Shown here piece after piece: positions 8,230-16,662 of a stretch of 64,000 bases of DNA. Where the stretch lies: positions 186,001-250,000 of the forward strand of contig NZ_LLWK01000038.1 in the NCBI RefSeq assembly GCF_001529295.1. Direction: 5' to 3'. Numbering within the stretch: the stretch's first letter is position 1; the number at the start of each line of letters is the position of its first letter. This stretch comes from Flavobacterium sp. TAB 87 (lineage in GTDB: Bacteria > Bacteroidota > Bacteroidia > Flavobacteriales > Flavobacteriaceae). The translations under genes were made by a program, and so were the position numbers. The notes under the pieces were generated by a model that saw only the letters and a program-made list of their open reading frames with translations, did not search any database and was not told where the DNA came from.

Positions 8230-10581
8230 ATGCGCCTAATCCAGCTGTCCATTCCAACTGCTTTCTTTCAATCCTTTTTTTATATTGCCCCAAAAGGAGC
8301 TTCCAAGGTCGCTCTTTTAGCGCCACAAAAAATAGGCTTCAAACGGCAGCAGGTTTCCTCTTCCATCTGGGGCGTGGCTATCATTCTCGTGTTCTTCTGT
8401 TCAATTCAATCTTCATTTGCTCAAAAAACACCGCAATCAAATACCCAAAGACCAAAAGTAGGTCTTGTTTTAAGTGGTGGTGGCGCCAAAGGCTTTGCTC
8501 ATGTTGGTGTCTTAAAAGTCATTGAAGAAGCAGGAATAAAAATAGATTACATTGGCGGAACTAGTATGGGTGCCATAATTGGCGGACTTTATGCTTCGGG
8601 TTACAACGCCGCACAAATTGATTCTATTTTTCAAAAAACGAATTTCGATAATTTAATAAACGACTTCATACCCAGAGCTTCCAAAAATTTCTACGAAAAA
8701 AGAAATGATGCTTTATATGCAATCACTTTGCCTTTTAGTAATTTAAAAATTGGTATTCCACAAGCACTTTCCAAAGGGGTTTATAATTATAATTTACTAA
8801 GTAGCTTGACTCGAAATGTGAGACACGTTCATGATTTTAACAATCTACCTATTCCTTTTTTGTGTATTGGTACCGATATTGAAACGGGCGAAGAAATTGT
8901 TTTAAACAAAGGAAACTTAGCCTTAGCCATGACAGCAAGTGCTTCCTTCCCTTCTTTGTTTGCCCCTGTTGAGATCGACGGCAGATTGTTGGTCGATGGC
9001 GGTGTGGTAAACAATTATCCGTTAGAAGAAATTAAAAAATTAGGTGCAGACATTATTATAGGTGTCGATGTACAAGATGATTTACTGACTCGCAAAAACC
9101 TAAAAGATGCGACCAAAATTTTGGTTCAAATCACCAATTTGCAGTCCATTGATAAAATGAAACGCAAAATTTCTGAAACCGATATTTACATCAAACCCGA
9201 CATTCGCGATTACGGTGTAATTTCGTTTGACAAAGGTGCGGAAATTATTCGTAAAGGAGAAGAAGCTTCGTTTGCGGTCTATGAGCAATTAAAATCATTA
9301 GGAAAAACAGAACATTTTTACAAAAAACCACCTTTAAAAGTAGAGTCAGATACTTTGCAAATTAAAAATATCAACTACAATTCGATCGAAAATTACACCA
9401 GACAATATGTTACTAGTAAACTTCGTTTCAAACCAAATTCTACCATAACGTATCAAGATTTAGAAACTGGAATTAATAATTTAAATGCTACCGAGAACTT
9501 CAGTACCATCTCCTATGCTTTAGAACAGCAAAAAGAGAAAGATAACTTAAATTTGACGTTGATAGAAAACCCGACCAAAACGTTTTTAAAGTTCGGACTG
9601 CATTACGACGGCTTGTATAAAAGTGGTGTGCTTATTAATTTAACGCGTAAAAAAACATTCATCAAAAATGATAATGCATCACTAGACGTTGTGTTAGGGG
9701 ATAATTTTAGATATAATTTTAATTATTTTATCGAAAATGGCTTTAACATCAGTTGGGGATTCAGTTCCAAATTGCAACAATTCAACCGAAACATCTCTAC
9801 AAGCATAAGCAGTTCTTTCGATAATGGAAAAAATGCTAATTTGATAAATACCGATTATTTCGACATTACCAATAAAGCCTATTTTCAATCACTATTTTTA
9901 AATAAAATATTAATTGGTGGTGGTGCCGAATACAAATTTTTACGAATAAGTTCGCAAACCATAAATGCTGACGACTCTAATATTGATAAAAGTAATTACA
10001 TTAGCTTGTTTGGTTACGCCATTTTTGATTCGTACAACAAAAAGAATTTCCCCTCCAAGGGTTACTATTTCTCAGGAGATTTTCAGACCTATCTGGCCTC
10101 TTCCGATTACACCAATAACTTTAATCCCTTTTCTATAGCTAAAGGAAAAATTGGTACTGCTTTTACCATAGTTCGTAAATTATCAGTGAATGTTGAATCT
10201 GAAGCTGGTTTTTCTTTGGGTCAAGATAGTGTACCCTTTTTTAATTTTGCCTTGGGAGGTTATGGTTACGACAAAATTAACAACTCTAATTATTTTTATG
10301 GTTATGATTTTTTGAGTTTCGCTGCAAACAGTTTTATAAAAGCTGCAGTGACGGTAGATTATGAGTTCATCAAAAAAAATCACGTAAATTTCTCTGCGAA
10401 TTACGCCAATGTCGAAGACAACCTTTTTGAATCTGTCGATTGGATATCTGTACCAAAATATTCAGGATATGCACTTGGTTACGGAATAGAATCTAGAATT
10501 GGGCCGATCGAATTAAAATACTCTTGGTCACCTGAAAATGCAAAAGGTTTCACTTGGTTCAAAATTGGATTTGAATTTTAA
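8230..10581 (+). CDS. Patatin-like phospholipase with C-terminal outer-membrane barrel
   Basis: The patatin domain has the oxyanion glycine loop (VLSGGGAKGFAHVG, about 79-92), the nucleophile motif GTSMG near residue 112 and the catalytic DGG at about 256. The last roughly 430 residues look like a POTRA-like segment and a BamA/Omp85-type beta barrel ending in Phe, the PlpD-like type V architecture. It is predicted to hydrolyse lipids at the cell surface. The start is uncertain. Residues 1-48 are encoded by a GC-richer stretch resembling a dispersed repeat and do not look like patatin sequence. A hydrophobic, signal-like segment ending SSFAQ begins at GTG 8374, an alternative start. Confidence 0.85.
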   Translation: MRLIQLSIPTAFFQSFFYIAPKGASKVALLAPQKIGFKRQQVSSSIWGVAIILVFFCSIQSSFAQKTPQSNTQRPKVGLVLSGGGAKGFAHVGVLKVIEEAGIKIDYIGGTSMGAIIGGLYASGYNAAQIDSIFQKTNFDNLINDFIPRASKNFYEKRNDALYAITLPFSNLKIGIPQALSKGVYNYNLLSSLTRNVRHVHDFNNLPIPFLCIGTDIETGEEIVLNKGNLALAMTASASFPSLFAPVEIDGRLLVDGGVVNNYPLEEIKKLGADIIIGVDVQDDLLTRKNLKDATKILVQITNLQSIDKMKRKISETDIYIKPDIRDYGVISFDKGAEIIRKGEEASFAVYEQLKSLGKTEHFYKKPPLKVESDTLQIKNINYNSIENYTRQYVTSKLRFKPNSTITYQDLETGINNLNATENFSTISYALEQQKEKDNLNLTLIENPTKTFLKFGLHYDGLYKSGVLINLTRKKTFIKNDNASLDVVLGDNFRYNFNYFIENGFNISWGFSSKLQQFNRNISTSISSSFDNGKNANLINTDYFDITNKAYFQSLFLNKILIGGGAEYKFLRISSQTINADDSNIDKSNYISLFGYAIFDSYNKKNFPSKGYYFSGDFQTYLASSDYTNNFNPFSIAKGKIGTAFTIVRKLSVNVESEAGFSLGQDSVPFFNFALGGYGYDKINNSNYFYGYDFLSFAANSFIKAAVTVDYEFIKKNHVNFSANYANVEDNLFESVDWISVPKYSGYALGYGIESRIGPIELKYSWSPENAKGFTWFKIGFEF
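8241..8373. repeat. Dispersed intergenic repeat-like segment fused to patatin 5' end
   Basis: This stretch is richer in G and C than its surroundings and includes a small hairpin (CGCT, loop, AGCG). Its AGCTGTCC beginning and TTCCATCTGGGGC end recall a family of interspersed elements I associate with Flavobacterium intergenic regions. The family link is from memory, not a search. It lies between uvrC and the first recognisable signal sequence of the patatin gene. Confidence 0.4.
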
Positions 10582-10622
10582 ATTAGTAATTTTTTTAAAT
10601 AAAATTTACGATATTTGTTATA

Positions 10623-10688
10623 ATGAAAACAAAATGGCTCGGTTTATTATCGTATTTACAATTTCTCATCAAGAGAAATCCAGAGTAA
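10623..10688 (+). CDS. Possible 21-codon small ORF upstream of homogentisate dioxygenase
   Basis: ATG 10623 opens a 21-codon frame ending in TAA at 10686-10688. The product is hydrophobic in the middle (WLGLLSYLQFLI) with a basic end. A GATATTTG sequence just upstream resembles the -7 promoter element. It sits in the 201-base gap between the patatin gene and hmgA, so it could be a leader peptide or a small membrane protein. I do not recognise it, and an ORF this short can arise by chance. Confidence 0.25.
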   Translation: MKTKWLGLLSYLQFLIKRNPE

Positions 10689-10782
10689 TTATCTAATCAG
10701 TGAAGTAGAAACAGCGCTGATTATAATAAGTCAGTCACCTCTTCCATTTATCTGATTGTTTAATTTTCTAATTAATAAGATC

Positions 10783-11940
10783 ATGCCATTATACCATAAA
10801 CTCGGGAATATTCCTCAAAAGAGACACGTTCAGTTCGAAAAACCAGACGGTGGTTTATATTACGAACAACTATTTGGGACTGAAGGTTTTCACGGAAACT
10901 CAGCCTTATTATACCACACGCATCGACCAACTCAAATTAAAGAAATACTAAAATCGTACTCGGTTGAGCCCAAAATTGCCATTGGCAAAAATATCAAATC
11001 GTTATTATTAAAGGGATTTGAACTACAACCACAAAAAGACTTTTTAGACAGCCGAAAAGCAATGTTAGTCAATAAAGATTGCATCATTGGTTTAGCGGCT
11101 CCGCAAGAATCGTTGAGTACCTATTTTTATAAAAATGCCGACGCCGATGAAATGATTTTCATTCACAAAGGAACAGGAAAGTTGCGCACCATGATGGGCA
11201 ATATTTTGTTTGAATACGGTGATTATCTCATTATTCCGCGAGGAATGATTTACCAAATCGAATTTGATTCATCAGAAAACAGACTATTTTACGTCGAAAG
11301 CTACGCTCCATTTTACACACCAAAGCGTTATAAAAACGAATCTGGACAACATTTAGAACATTCTCCTTTTTGTGAGCGAGACTTTAAATTACCTACAGAA
11401 CTAGAAACCCACGACGAAAAAGGTGACTTTTTAATAAAAGTCAAAAAAGAGGGAATGATGCATGAAATTGTTTATGCCACACATCCTTTTGATGTTATTG
11501 GCTGGGATGGTTATAATTTTCCGTACGGTTTTTCGATTCATAATTTCGAACCTATAACTGGACGCGTGCACCAACCGCCGCCAGTGCATCAAACTTTTGA
11601 AACCGCAACTTTTGTCGTTTGCTCCTTCTGCCCGCGATTGTACGATTACCATCCAAAAGCAATTCCTGCACCCTACAATCACAGTAATATCGACAGTGAT
11701 GAAGTGCTCTATTATGTAGACGGAGATTTTATGAGTCGCAACAATATCGAGCAAGGACATATTACTTTACATCCAAAAGGAATTCCGCACGGTCCAGCAC
11801 CTGGAGCAATGGAGCGAAGCATTGGTCACACCGAAACGCATGAATTGGCCGTAATGGTTGATACTTTCAGACCACTTATGGTGACCGAAGAAGCAATGGG
11901 ATTGGATGACGGAAAGTACTATAAATCATGGATGGAATAA
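10783..11940 (+). CDS. hmgA: Homogentisate 1,2-dioxygenase
   Basis: This 385-residue cupin-fold enzyme opens the ring of homogentisate to maleylacetoacetate in tyrosine and phenylalanine degradation. Family signatures are present: GRVHQPPPVHQTFE near 260-273, then YVDGDFMSRNNIEQGHITLH and the HGPAPG segment from about residue 310, which supply the Fe(II) His/Glu ligands, and GHTETHELAVMVDTF near the end. ATG 10783 gives the normal MPLYHKLG start; an upstream in-frame start would add nine residues. HPPD, which makes its substrate, follows 188 bases downstream, so both form one catabolic unit. Confidence 0.95.
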   Translation: MPLYHKLGNIPQKRHVQFEKPDGGLYYEQLFGTEGFHGNSALLYHTHRPTQIKEILKSYSVEPKIAIGKNIKSLLLKGFELQPQKDFLDSRKAMLVNKDCIIGLAAPQESLSTYFYKNADADEMIFIHKGTGKLRTMMGNILFEYGDYLIIPRGMIYQIEFDSSENRLFYVESYAPFYTPKRYKNESGQHLEHSPFCERDFKLPTELETHDEKGDFLIKVKKEGMMHEIVYATHPFDVIGWDGYNFPYGFSIHNFEPITGRVHQPPPVHQTFETATFVVCSFCPRLYDYHPKAIPAPYNHSNIDSDEVLYYVDGDFMSRNNIEQGHITLHPKGIPHGPAPGAMERSIGHTETHELAVMVDTFRPLMVTEEAMGLDDGKYYKSWME

Positions 11941-11977
11941 TCTAATCTAGCATTATTTCACTCCAATATTAATTAGA

Positions 11978-12053
11978 AGCTATTTCCTGCTATCCACTAG
12001 ATCTTTTGCATCTGCCGCGGCAGACACAAAAGGATGCCGCTGCTATCAGGGCT
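11978..12053. repeat. Dispersed palindromic repeat between hmgA and hppD
   Basis: The segment holds a strong palindrome: CTTTTG at 12003-12008 pairs with CAAAAG at 12027-12032, and inside it CTGCCGCGGCAG (12012-12023) is self-complementary. Flanks AGCTATTTCCTGCTATCC and CCGCTGCTATCAGGGCT resemble an interspersed element I recall from Flavobacterium intergenic regions. It is much richer in G and C than its neighbours and encodes no protein. It could weaken transcription from hmgA into hppD, but lacks a following T-run. Confidence 0.55.
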
Positions 12054-12128
12054 AAAAATCAAATTTCAAAAACAACATTTTTCGGTTTCTCAAATAAACG
12101 CCTAACCGATTAAAAAAAATAAAACATC

Positions 12129-13289
12129 ATGTCAAAAGAAATTAAATCAGTAGAATACGGCTTAGAAAAAATATTCGAAGGCGCACAAGACTTTCTTCCA
12201 TTAATGGGAACAGATTACATTGAATTTTATGTAGGAAATGCAAAACAGGCGGCTCATTTTTACAAAACAGCTTTTGGTTTTCAGTCGCACGCTTACGCCG
12301 GACTAGAAACTGGAATGCGAGATCGTGCCTCCTATGTTTTAAAACAAGATAAAATTCGTTTGGTTTTAACAACCGCATTAAATAGCGATTCTCCAATTGG
12401 AGAACACGTAAAAAAACATGGTGATGGTGTCAAAATAATTGCTTTATGGGTAGAAGATGCTCGTTCGGCTTTTGAGGAAACAACCAAACGTGGTGCCAAA
12501 GTTTTTATGGAACCAACGGTCGAAAAAGACGAGCATGGCGAAGTAGTTCGTGCCGGAATTTATACCTACGGAGAAACCGTTCATCTATTTGTAGAGCGCA
12601 AAAATTACAACGGTGCATTTTTACCGGGTTACAAAGAATGGAAAACAGATTACAATCCAACTTCAGTTGGTCTGAAATACGTTGACCACATGGTTGGAAA
12701 CGTGGGCTGGAATGAAATGAACACTTGGGTAAAATGGTACGAAGATGTGATGGGATTTGTAAATTTTCTTTCTTTTGATGACAAACAAATTACTACCGAT
12801 TATTCGGCATTAATGTCTAAAGTGATGAGTAATGGAAACGGGAGAATTAAATTTCCTATCAACGAACCAGCAGAAGGTAAAAAACGCTCACAAATTGAAG
12901 AATATCTAGATTTTTACGAAGGTTCTGGCGTGCAACACATTGCGGTTGCTACTGATGACATCATTAGTACAGTAGCCGAGATGCGCGCTCGCGGAATTGA
13001 TTTTTTAAGTACTCCACCACAGGCCTATTACGATGGAATTCCAGAAAGATTAAAAGATCATATGCATAAATTTAAGGAAGACATTACCGAACTTCAAAAA
13101 TTAGGAATTATGATTGATGCTGATGAAGAAGGATACCTTTTGCAAATTTTTACCAAACCAGTAGAAGACCGTCCTACCTTATTTTTCGAAATTATACAGA
13201 GAATGGGAGCCAAAGGCTTTGGTGCAGGTAACTTTAAAGCCCTTTTTGAGTCGATCGAAAGAGAACAAGAATTGCGAGGAACTTTATAA
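12129..13289 (+). CDS. hppD: 4-hydroxyphenylpyruvate dioxygenase
   Basis: The 386-residue protein converts 4-hydroxyphenylpyruvate to homogentisate. It has two vicinal-oxygen-chelate domains (about 20-160 and 178-345). The Fe(II) triad is visible as His in KYVDHMVGNVG (about 186), His in GVQHIAVATDD (about 270) and Glu in LFFEIIQRMG (about 353). The C-terminal helix GAGNFKALFESIEREQELRGTL is characteristic. It follows hmgA, which uses its product. The gap after it contains a separately promoted candidate small RNA. Confidence 0.96.
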   Translation: MSKEIKSVEYGLEKIFEGAQDFLPLMGTDYIEFYVGNAKQAAHFYKTAFGFQSHAYAGLETGMRDRASYVLKQDKIRLVLTTALNSDSPIGEHVKKHGDGVKIIALWVEDARSAFEETTKRGAKVFMEPTVEKDEHGEVVRAGIYTYGETVHLFVERKNYNGAFLPGYKEWKTDYNPTSVGLKYVDHMVGNVGWNEMNTWVKWYEDVMGFVNFLSFDDKQITTDYSALMSKVMSNGNGRIKFPINEPAEGKKRSQIEEYLDFYEGSGVQHIAVATDDIISTVAEMRARGIDFLSTPPQAYYDGIPERLKDHMHKFKEDITELQKLGIMIDADEEGYLLQIFTKPVEDRPTLFFEIIQRMGAKGFGAGNFKALFESIEREQELRGTL

Positions 13290-13398
13290 ATTTGCATAAT
13301 TTTTTCATTTCCTCAAAAAATAACCCATATAGCAGCCAATTAATTGCAAATCTTTTGTTAAACTAGATTTTTATTGAATTATTTCTTTTCTTTCTAAC

Positions 13399-13406
13399 TA
13401 TCTTTG
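13399..13406 (+). promoter_or_regulatory. Promoter -7 element for candidate small RNA
   Basis: TATCTTTG matches the Bacteroidota TAnnTTTG -7 consensus exactly. A weak TTG (13374-13376) lies 22 bases upstream as a possible -33 element. Transcription would start near 13412, just before a compact structured segment ending in a perfect terminator. Confidence 0.6.
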
Positions 13407-13411
13407 CACTC

Positions 13412-13523
13412 GCAAAACAGGAAGGGGTGGTTTCCTTCCAGATTTGATATAAATTTCATAATTTATAGTTTTTTGGTTAGTTAATAGCATAAAAACTCAG
13501 TCATTACTTGACTGAGTTTTTTT
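13412..13523 (+). ncRNA. Candidate structured small RNA (about 110 nt)
   Basis: Between a consensus -7 element and an intrinsic terminator lie three hairpins and no credible ORF. The first is GGAAGG (13420-13425) with CCTTCC (13434-13439). The second is TATAAATT (13448-13455) with AATTTATA (13460-13467), loop TCAT. The third is the terminator at 13491-13523. This is the layout of an independent small RNA rather than an mRNA leader, because transcription should stop about 60 bases before the next start codon. A terminator-based leader controlling the downstream DUF3108 gene is the alternative. A 6S-like RNA of flavobacteria is one possible class, but I cannot assign it by sequence. Confidence 0.5.
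13491..13523 (+). terminator. Intrinsic terminator
   Basis: AAACTCAGTCA (13493-13503) pairs perfectly with TGACTGAGTTT (13509-13519) around a 5-base loop, followed by a run of seven T. It ends the candidate small RNA. Confidence 0.9.
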
Positions 13524-13584
13524 GTTTTGGTACATTTGGAACAGAATTTGCATTTCTTGTTACTAAATGTCAAATCTAAAAACT

Positions 13585-14355
13585 ATGAAAAAAATATTTT
13601 TACTTATATTATTTCTCCCGCTATTTAGTTTTCAACCAAAAACAGACACTGCTTTTGACACCGGCGAATGGTTCAAATTCAGAATTCATTACGGCATTGT
13701 AAATGCTGGCTATGCTACGATACAAATTACAGACGCTACAATAAATAATAAAAAAGTGTACCATGCCGTGGGTAAAGGTTACACAACTGGAATGTCTCGT
13801 TTTTTCTTTAAAGTCGAAGATTTGTATGAAAGTTACTTTGATAAGATTACAGGTAAACCCTATCGTTATGTTCGTAAAATTGATGAAGGTGGCTACACTA
13901 AAGATCAAGAAGGTTTTTTTAACCAAGAGCAGAACCGAATTGTAGTTAAGGATTACAAACGCAAATCTGAAAAAACAATTCTCGTAACCGAAAATGTACA
14001 AGACATTGTGTCTTCTTTTTATTACTTGCGCAACCATCCCGATATCGATAATTTAAAAGTCGGAGAATCGATTGCAATCGATATGTTCTTTGACGACGAA
14101 ATCACAAAATTTAAGTTAAAATTTGCGGGTCGTGAAGATATTACAACTAAATTTGGAACCGTGTCTACCATGATCTTCAAACCTTTAGTGCAAAAAGGTC
14201 GTGTTTTTAAAGAAAAGGAAAGCTTAACGCTTTGGATAACAGACGACAAGAATAAATTACCTGTACGCATAAAAGCAGATTTAGCGGTTGGATCTTTGAA
14301 AGCCGATATCGATGGTTTTAGAGGATTACAAAGCCCCTTAAAAATAAAAAAATAA
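13585..14355 (+). CDS. DUF3108 domain-containing exported protein
   Basis: The 256-residue protein has a signal peptide (MKKIFLLILFLPLFSFQP) and a single DUF3108-type domain rich in beta strands, with the characteristic GEWFKFRIHYGIVNAGYATI opening and TKFGTVSTMIFKPLVQKGR core. The family is exported and of unknown function. ATG 13585 is preferred over an in-frame ATG 18 bases upstream because it starts the signal peptide directly. Its stop codon overlaps the next start by one base (TAATG), so tryptophan dioxygenase is translationally coupled to it. Confidence 0.85.
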   Translation: MKKIFLLILFLPLFSFQPKTDTAFDTGEWFKFRIHYGIVNAGYATIQITDATINNKKVYHAVGKGYTTGMSRFFFKVEDLYESYFDKITGKPYRYVRKIDEGGYTKDQEGFFNQEQNRIVVKDYKRKSEKTILVTENVQDIVSSFYYLRNHPDIDNLKVGESIAIDMFFDDEITKFKLKFAGREDITTKFGTVSTMIFKPLVQKGRVFKEKESLTLWITDDKNKLPVRIKADLAVGSLKADIDGFRGLQSPLKIKK

Positions 14356-15290
14356 TGAACATCAGCGAGCAATCGGAATCAATTTTAAAAGAAATTGATT
14401 TAAAGTATCAAGCCATCAATCAAAAGACCGAAGTGCAGCTTGAAGGACTTTTATGGTCGAAACCAATTACGTATTGGGACTATATACAAACTGATGCTCT
14501 CTTAAATCTTCAAGTGCAACGCACCACACTTCCTGACGAAAATGTATTTATCATGTACCATCAGGTCAATGAATTAATTTTTAAAATGATTTTGTGGGAA
14601 GTGGAGCAAATTGCAGACAAAGAAACAATTGACACCGCTTTCTTTAGTGATCGATTGTCGCGAATTAGCCGTTACTTTGAAATGCTTACTACTTCTTTTG
14701 ACGTCATGAAAGACGGAATGGACGTCGATCAATATATGAAATTCAGAAATACCTTGACGCCAGCCAGTGGTTTTCAAAGTGCACAATACCGTTTAATCGA
14801 GTTTTCTTCGACTGACCTTATTAACCTTACTGACCATCGCTACAAATCTGTTATAAATTCGGACAGCTCTTTAGAAGATAATTTTGAACATTTGTATTGG
14901 CAAGCAGCCGGAAAAGACTACAAAACAGGTAACAAATCCTATTTGTTACAGCAATTCGAAAAGAAATATAAAGCACAATTTCTAGTTCGAATGCAAGCGT
15001 ATAAGTCCAAAAACATTTGGCAAAAATTCAAACAACTTCCAACCGAAGATCAAAACAATCCGCAATTAGTTTCTGCAATGCGTCATTATGACTATACTGT
15101 AAACATTACGTGGGTGATGCAGCATTTAAAAACTGCCATAAAATATATTGTCGAAAGTGGTCAAGGATCTGGTGAAGCAACCGGAGGAAGTGATTGGCAA
15201 AAATACATGCATCCAAAATACCAACGTCGCATCTTCTTTCCTGAACTTTGGAGCGCAGAAGAGTTGGCTAGTTGGGGACACGAAAAATAA
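14355..15290 (+). CDS. Tryptophan 2,3-dioxygenase
   Basis: This 311-residue haem enzyme opens the indole ring of L-tryptophan to N-formylkynurenine. The N-terminal helix region FIMYHQVNELIFKMILWEV holds the distal His, followed by SRYFEMLTTSFDVM and the ASGFQSAQYRLIE segment that contacts substrate. The MRHYDYTVNITWVMQHL region supplies the proximal haem side. Length fits the TDO family. It overlaps the DUF3108 gene by one base and lies with hmgA and hppD, making this an aromatic amino-acid catabolic region. No kynureninase or kynurenine monooxygenase is present in the window. Confidence 0.93.
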   Translation: MNISEQSESILKEIDLKYQAINQKTEVQLEGLLWSKPITYWDYIQTDALLNLQVQRTTLPDENVFIMYHQVNELIFKMILWEVEQIADKETIDTAFFSDRLSRISRYFEMLTTSFDVMKDGMDVDQYMKFRNTLTPASGFQSAQYRLIEFSSTDLINLTDHRYKSVINSDSSLEDNFEHLYWQAAGKDYKTGNKSYLLQQFEKKYKAQFLVRMQAYKSKNIWQKFKQLPTEDQNNPQLVSAMRHYDYTVNITWVMQHLKTAIKYIVESGQGSGEATGGSDWQKYMHPKYQRRIFFPELWSAEELASWGHEK

Positions 15291-15318
15291 AGGAATAAAT
15301 ACTTTAAAAAGAATTGAT

Positions 15319-16542
15319 TTGAAAAGAATAGGTGTAATTATATTAGTATTACTTTCAATACTCTCGTGCGATAAAAAAGCAGATAAAGTTGAAACTAAGA
15401 TTGTGAAACCAAAAAAAGCTGATAAAGTTGAATTTGGCTTTAATTACGCTGATTATAATGTCATCAAAGACACGATCAAAAAAGGAGATACTTTTGGAAC
15501 CATTATACAGAGTCAAAATATTGGTGATCAAAAAATATTTGATATTGTTAATAATGTTCGCGACACATTTAATGTCAGAACAATGCGCTATCACAAAGTG
15601 TACACCTTATTTAGGACCAAAGACAAAACTAATAAACTGCAATATTTCGTTTACCAACCCGATGCACTTAACTATTATGTGATCGATTTACGAGACAGTA
15701 TTCCCGTAGCATACAAAAAAACAAAACCAGTAACCTATAAAAGAAAGGTCTTGGGCGGAGTATTAAAAGGATCATTATCTGAAACCTTAGGCAACCAAAA
15801 AGTAGATGTAGGTTTAGCATCTCAAATCACAAAAATATTTGCTTGGTCAGTCGATTTCTTTAAATTAAAAAAAGGAGATCGCTACGGTTTAATATTCAAC
15901 GAACGCTTTATTAACGATACCGTTTATGACGGTGCCGAAGATATAGAGGCTGCCTTTTTTGAATACAAAGGGAAGATTGTGTACGCTTTTCCATTCATAC
16001 AAGACACGGCATCGGGAAAAGTTGCTTATTATGATGAGGACGGTAAAACATTAAGGAATTTTTTCTTAAAGACACCCATTAAATTCAGCCGCATAAGTTC
16101 TCGCTTTACCTCTAATCGCTTTCATCCGGTACAAAAAACATGGAAAGCACACAAAGGAACGGATTACGCTGCACCGAGCGGAACACCAATATCGAGTACT
16201 GCAAGTGGTGTGATCGAGCGAACAGGTTATACTGCCGGAAACGGTAATTACGTAAAAGTAAAACACAACGGTACCTACTCTACTCAATATTTACACATGT
16301 CGAGAATCTTGGTTCGTAAAGGCCAACAAGTTTCTCAAGGTCAAACCATCGGCTTAGTAGGAAGTACTGGTTTAGCTACTGGCCCTCATGTATGTTACCG
16401 GTTTTGGAAAAATGGCGTGCAGGTTGATGCCTTAAAACTTAATTTACCTTCGGGCGAACCTATGGTTGGTAAAAACAAAGAACGTTTTTTAAGAGAAATC
16501 GAACCCCTTAAAAGAGAGTTAGACAGCATTGGAAATTTATAA
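15319..16542 (+). CDS. M23 family metallopeptidase lipoprotein
   Basis: The likely start is TTG 15319, giving MKRIGVIILVLLSILSC, a lipoprotein signal with Cys at about 17, only 28 bases after the dioxygenase stop. The frame is open further upstream inside the dioxygenase gene, but that portion reads as noise. Residues about 270-385 form a LytM/M23 domain: H278-x3-D282 and H326 are present. The usual HxH near GPH is H357-V-C359, with Cys replacing the second His. Flavobacterial relatives often read GPHVCFRFW, so this may be a lineage variant that is active or a regulator of amidases. It probably acts on peptidoglycan in the periplasm. Confidence 0.85.
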   Translation: MKRIGVIILVLLSILSCDKKADKVETKIVKPKKADKVEFGFNYADYNVIKDTIKKGDTFGTIIQSQNIGDQKIFDIVNNVRDTFNVRTMRYHKVYTLFRTKDKTNKLQYFVYQPDALNYYVIDLRDSIPVAYKKTKPVTYKRKVLGGVLKGSLSETLGNQKVDVGLASQITKIFAWSVDFFKLKKGDRYGLIFNERFINDTVYDGAEDIEAAFFEYKGKIVYAFPFIQDTASGKVAYYDEDGKTLRNFFLKTPIKFSRISSRFTSNRFHPVQKTWKAHKGTDYAAPSGTPISSTASGVIERTGYTAGNGNYVKVKHNGTYSTQYLHMSRILVRKGQQVSQGQTIGLVGSTGLATGPHVCYRFWKNGVQVDALKLNLPSGEPMVGKNKERFLREIEPLKRELDSIGNL

Positions 16543-16624
16543 ATCAATCTTTTAAAAAAACATTTAAAAGTTAAAGCATTTGTTATAAAAAAGTAAAGAA
16601 TCTAAATTTCATACAAGAATTCAG

Positions 16625-16632
16625 TATTTTTG
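16625..16632 (+). promoter_or_regulatory. Promoter -7 element upstream of pgi
   Basis: TATTTTTG matches TAnnTTTG. Transcription would start near 16639, upstream of ATG 16663. An in-frame TTG at 16630 lies inside this element, which argues against that TTG being the pgi start. Confidence 0.5.
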
Positions 16633-16662
16633 AATAAAATAACCACTCAAGATACTTTACAG

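Noticed and set aside
13621-14037. 138-codon minus-strand ORF in the DUF3108 gene
   Set aside because: It lies entirely within a well-supported gene and is probably a shadow frame.
15148-15318. Upstream extension of the M23 peptidase into the tryptophan dioxygenase gene
   Set aside because: The extra residues have no signal or domain, and a good lipoprotein start exists at TTG 15319.
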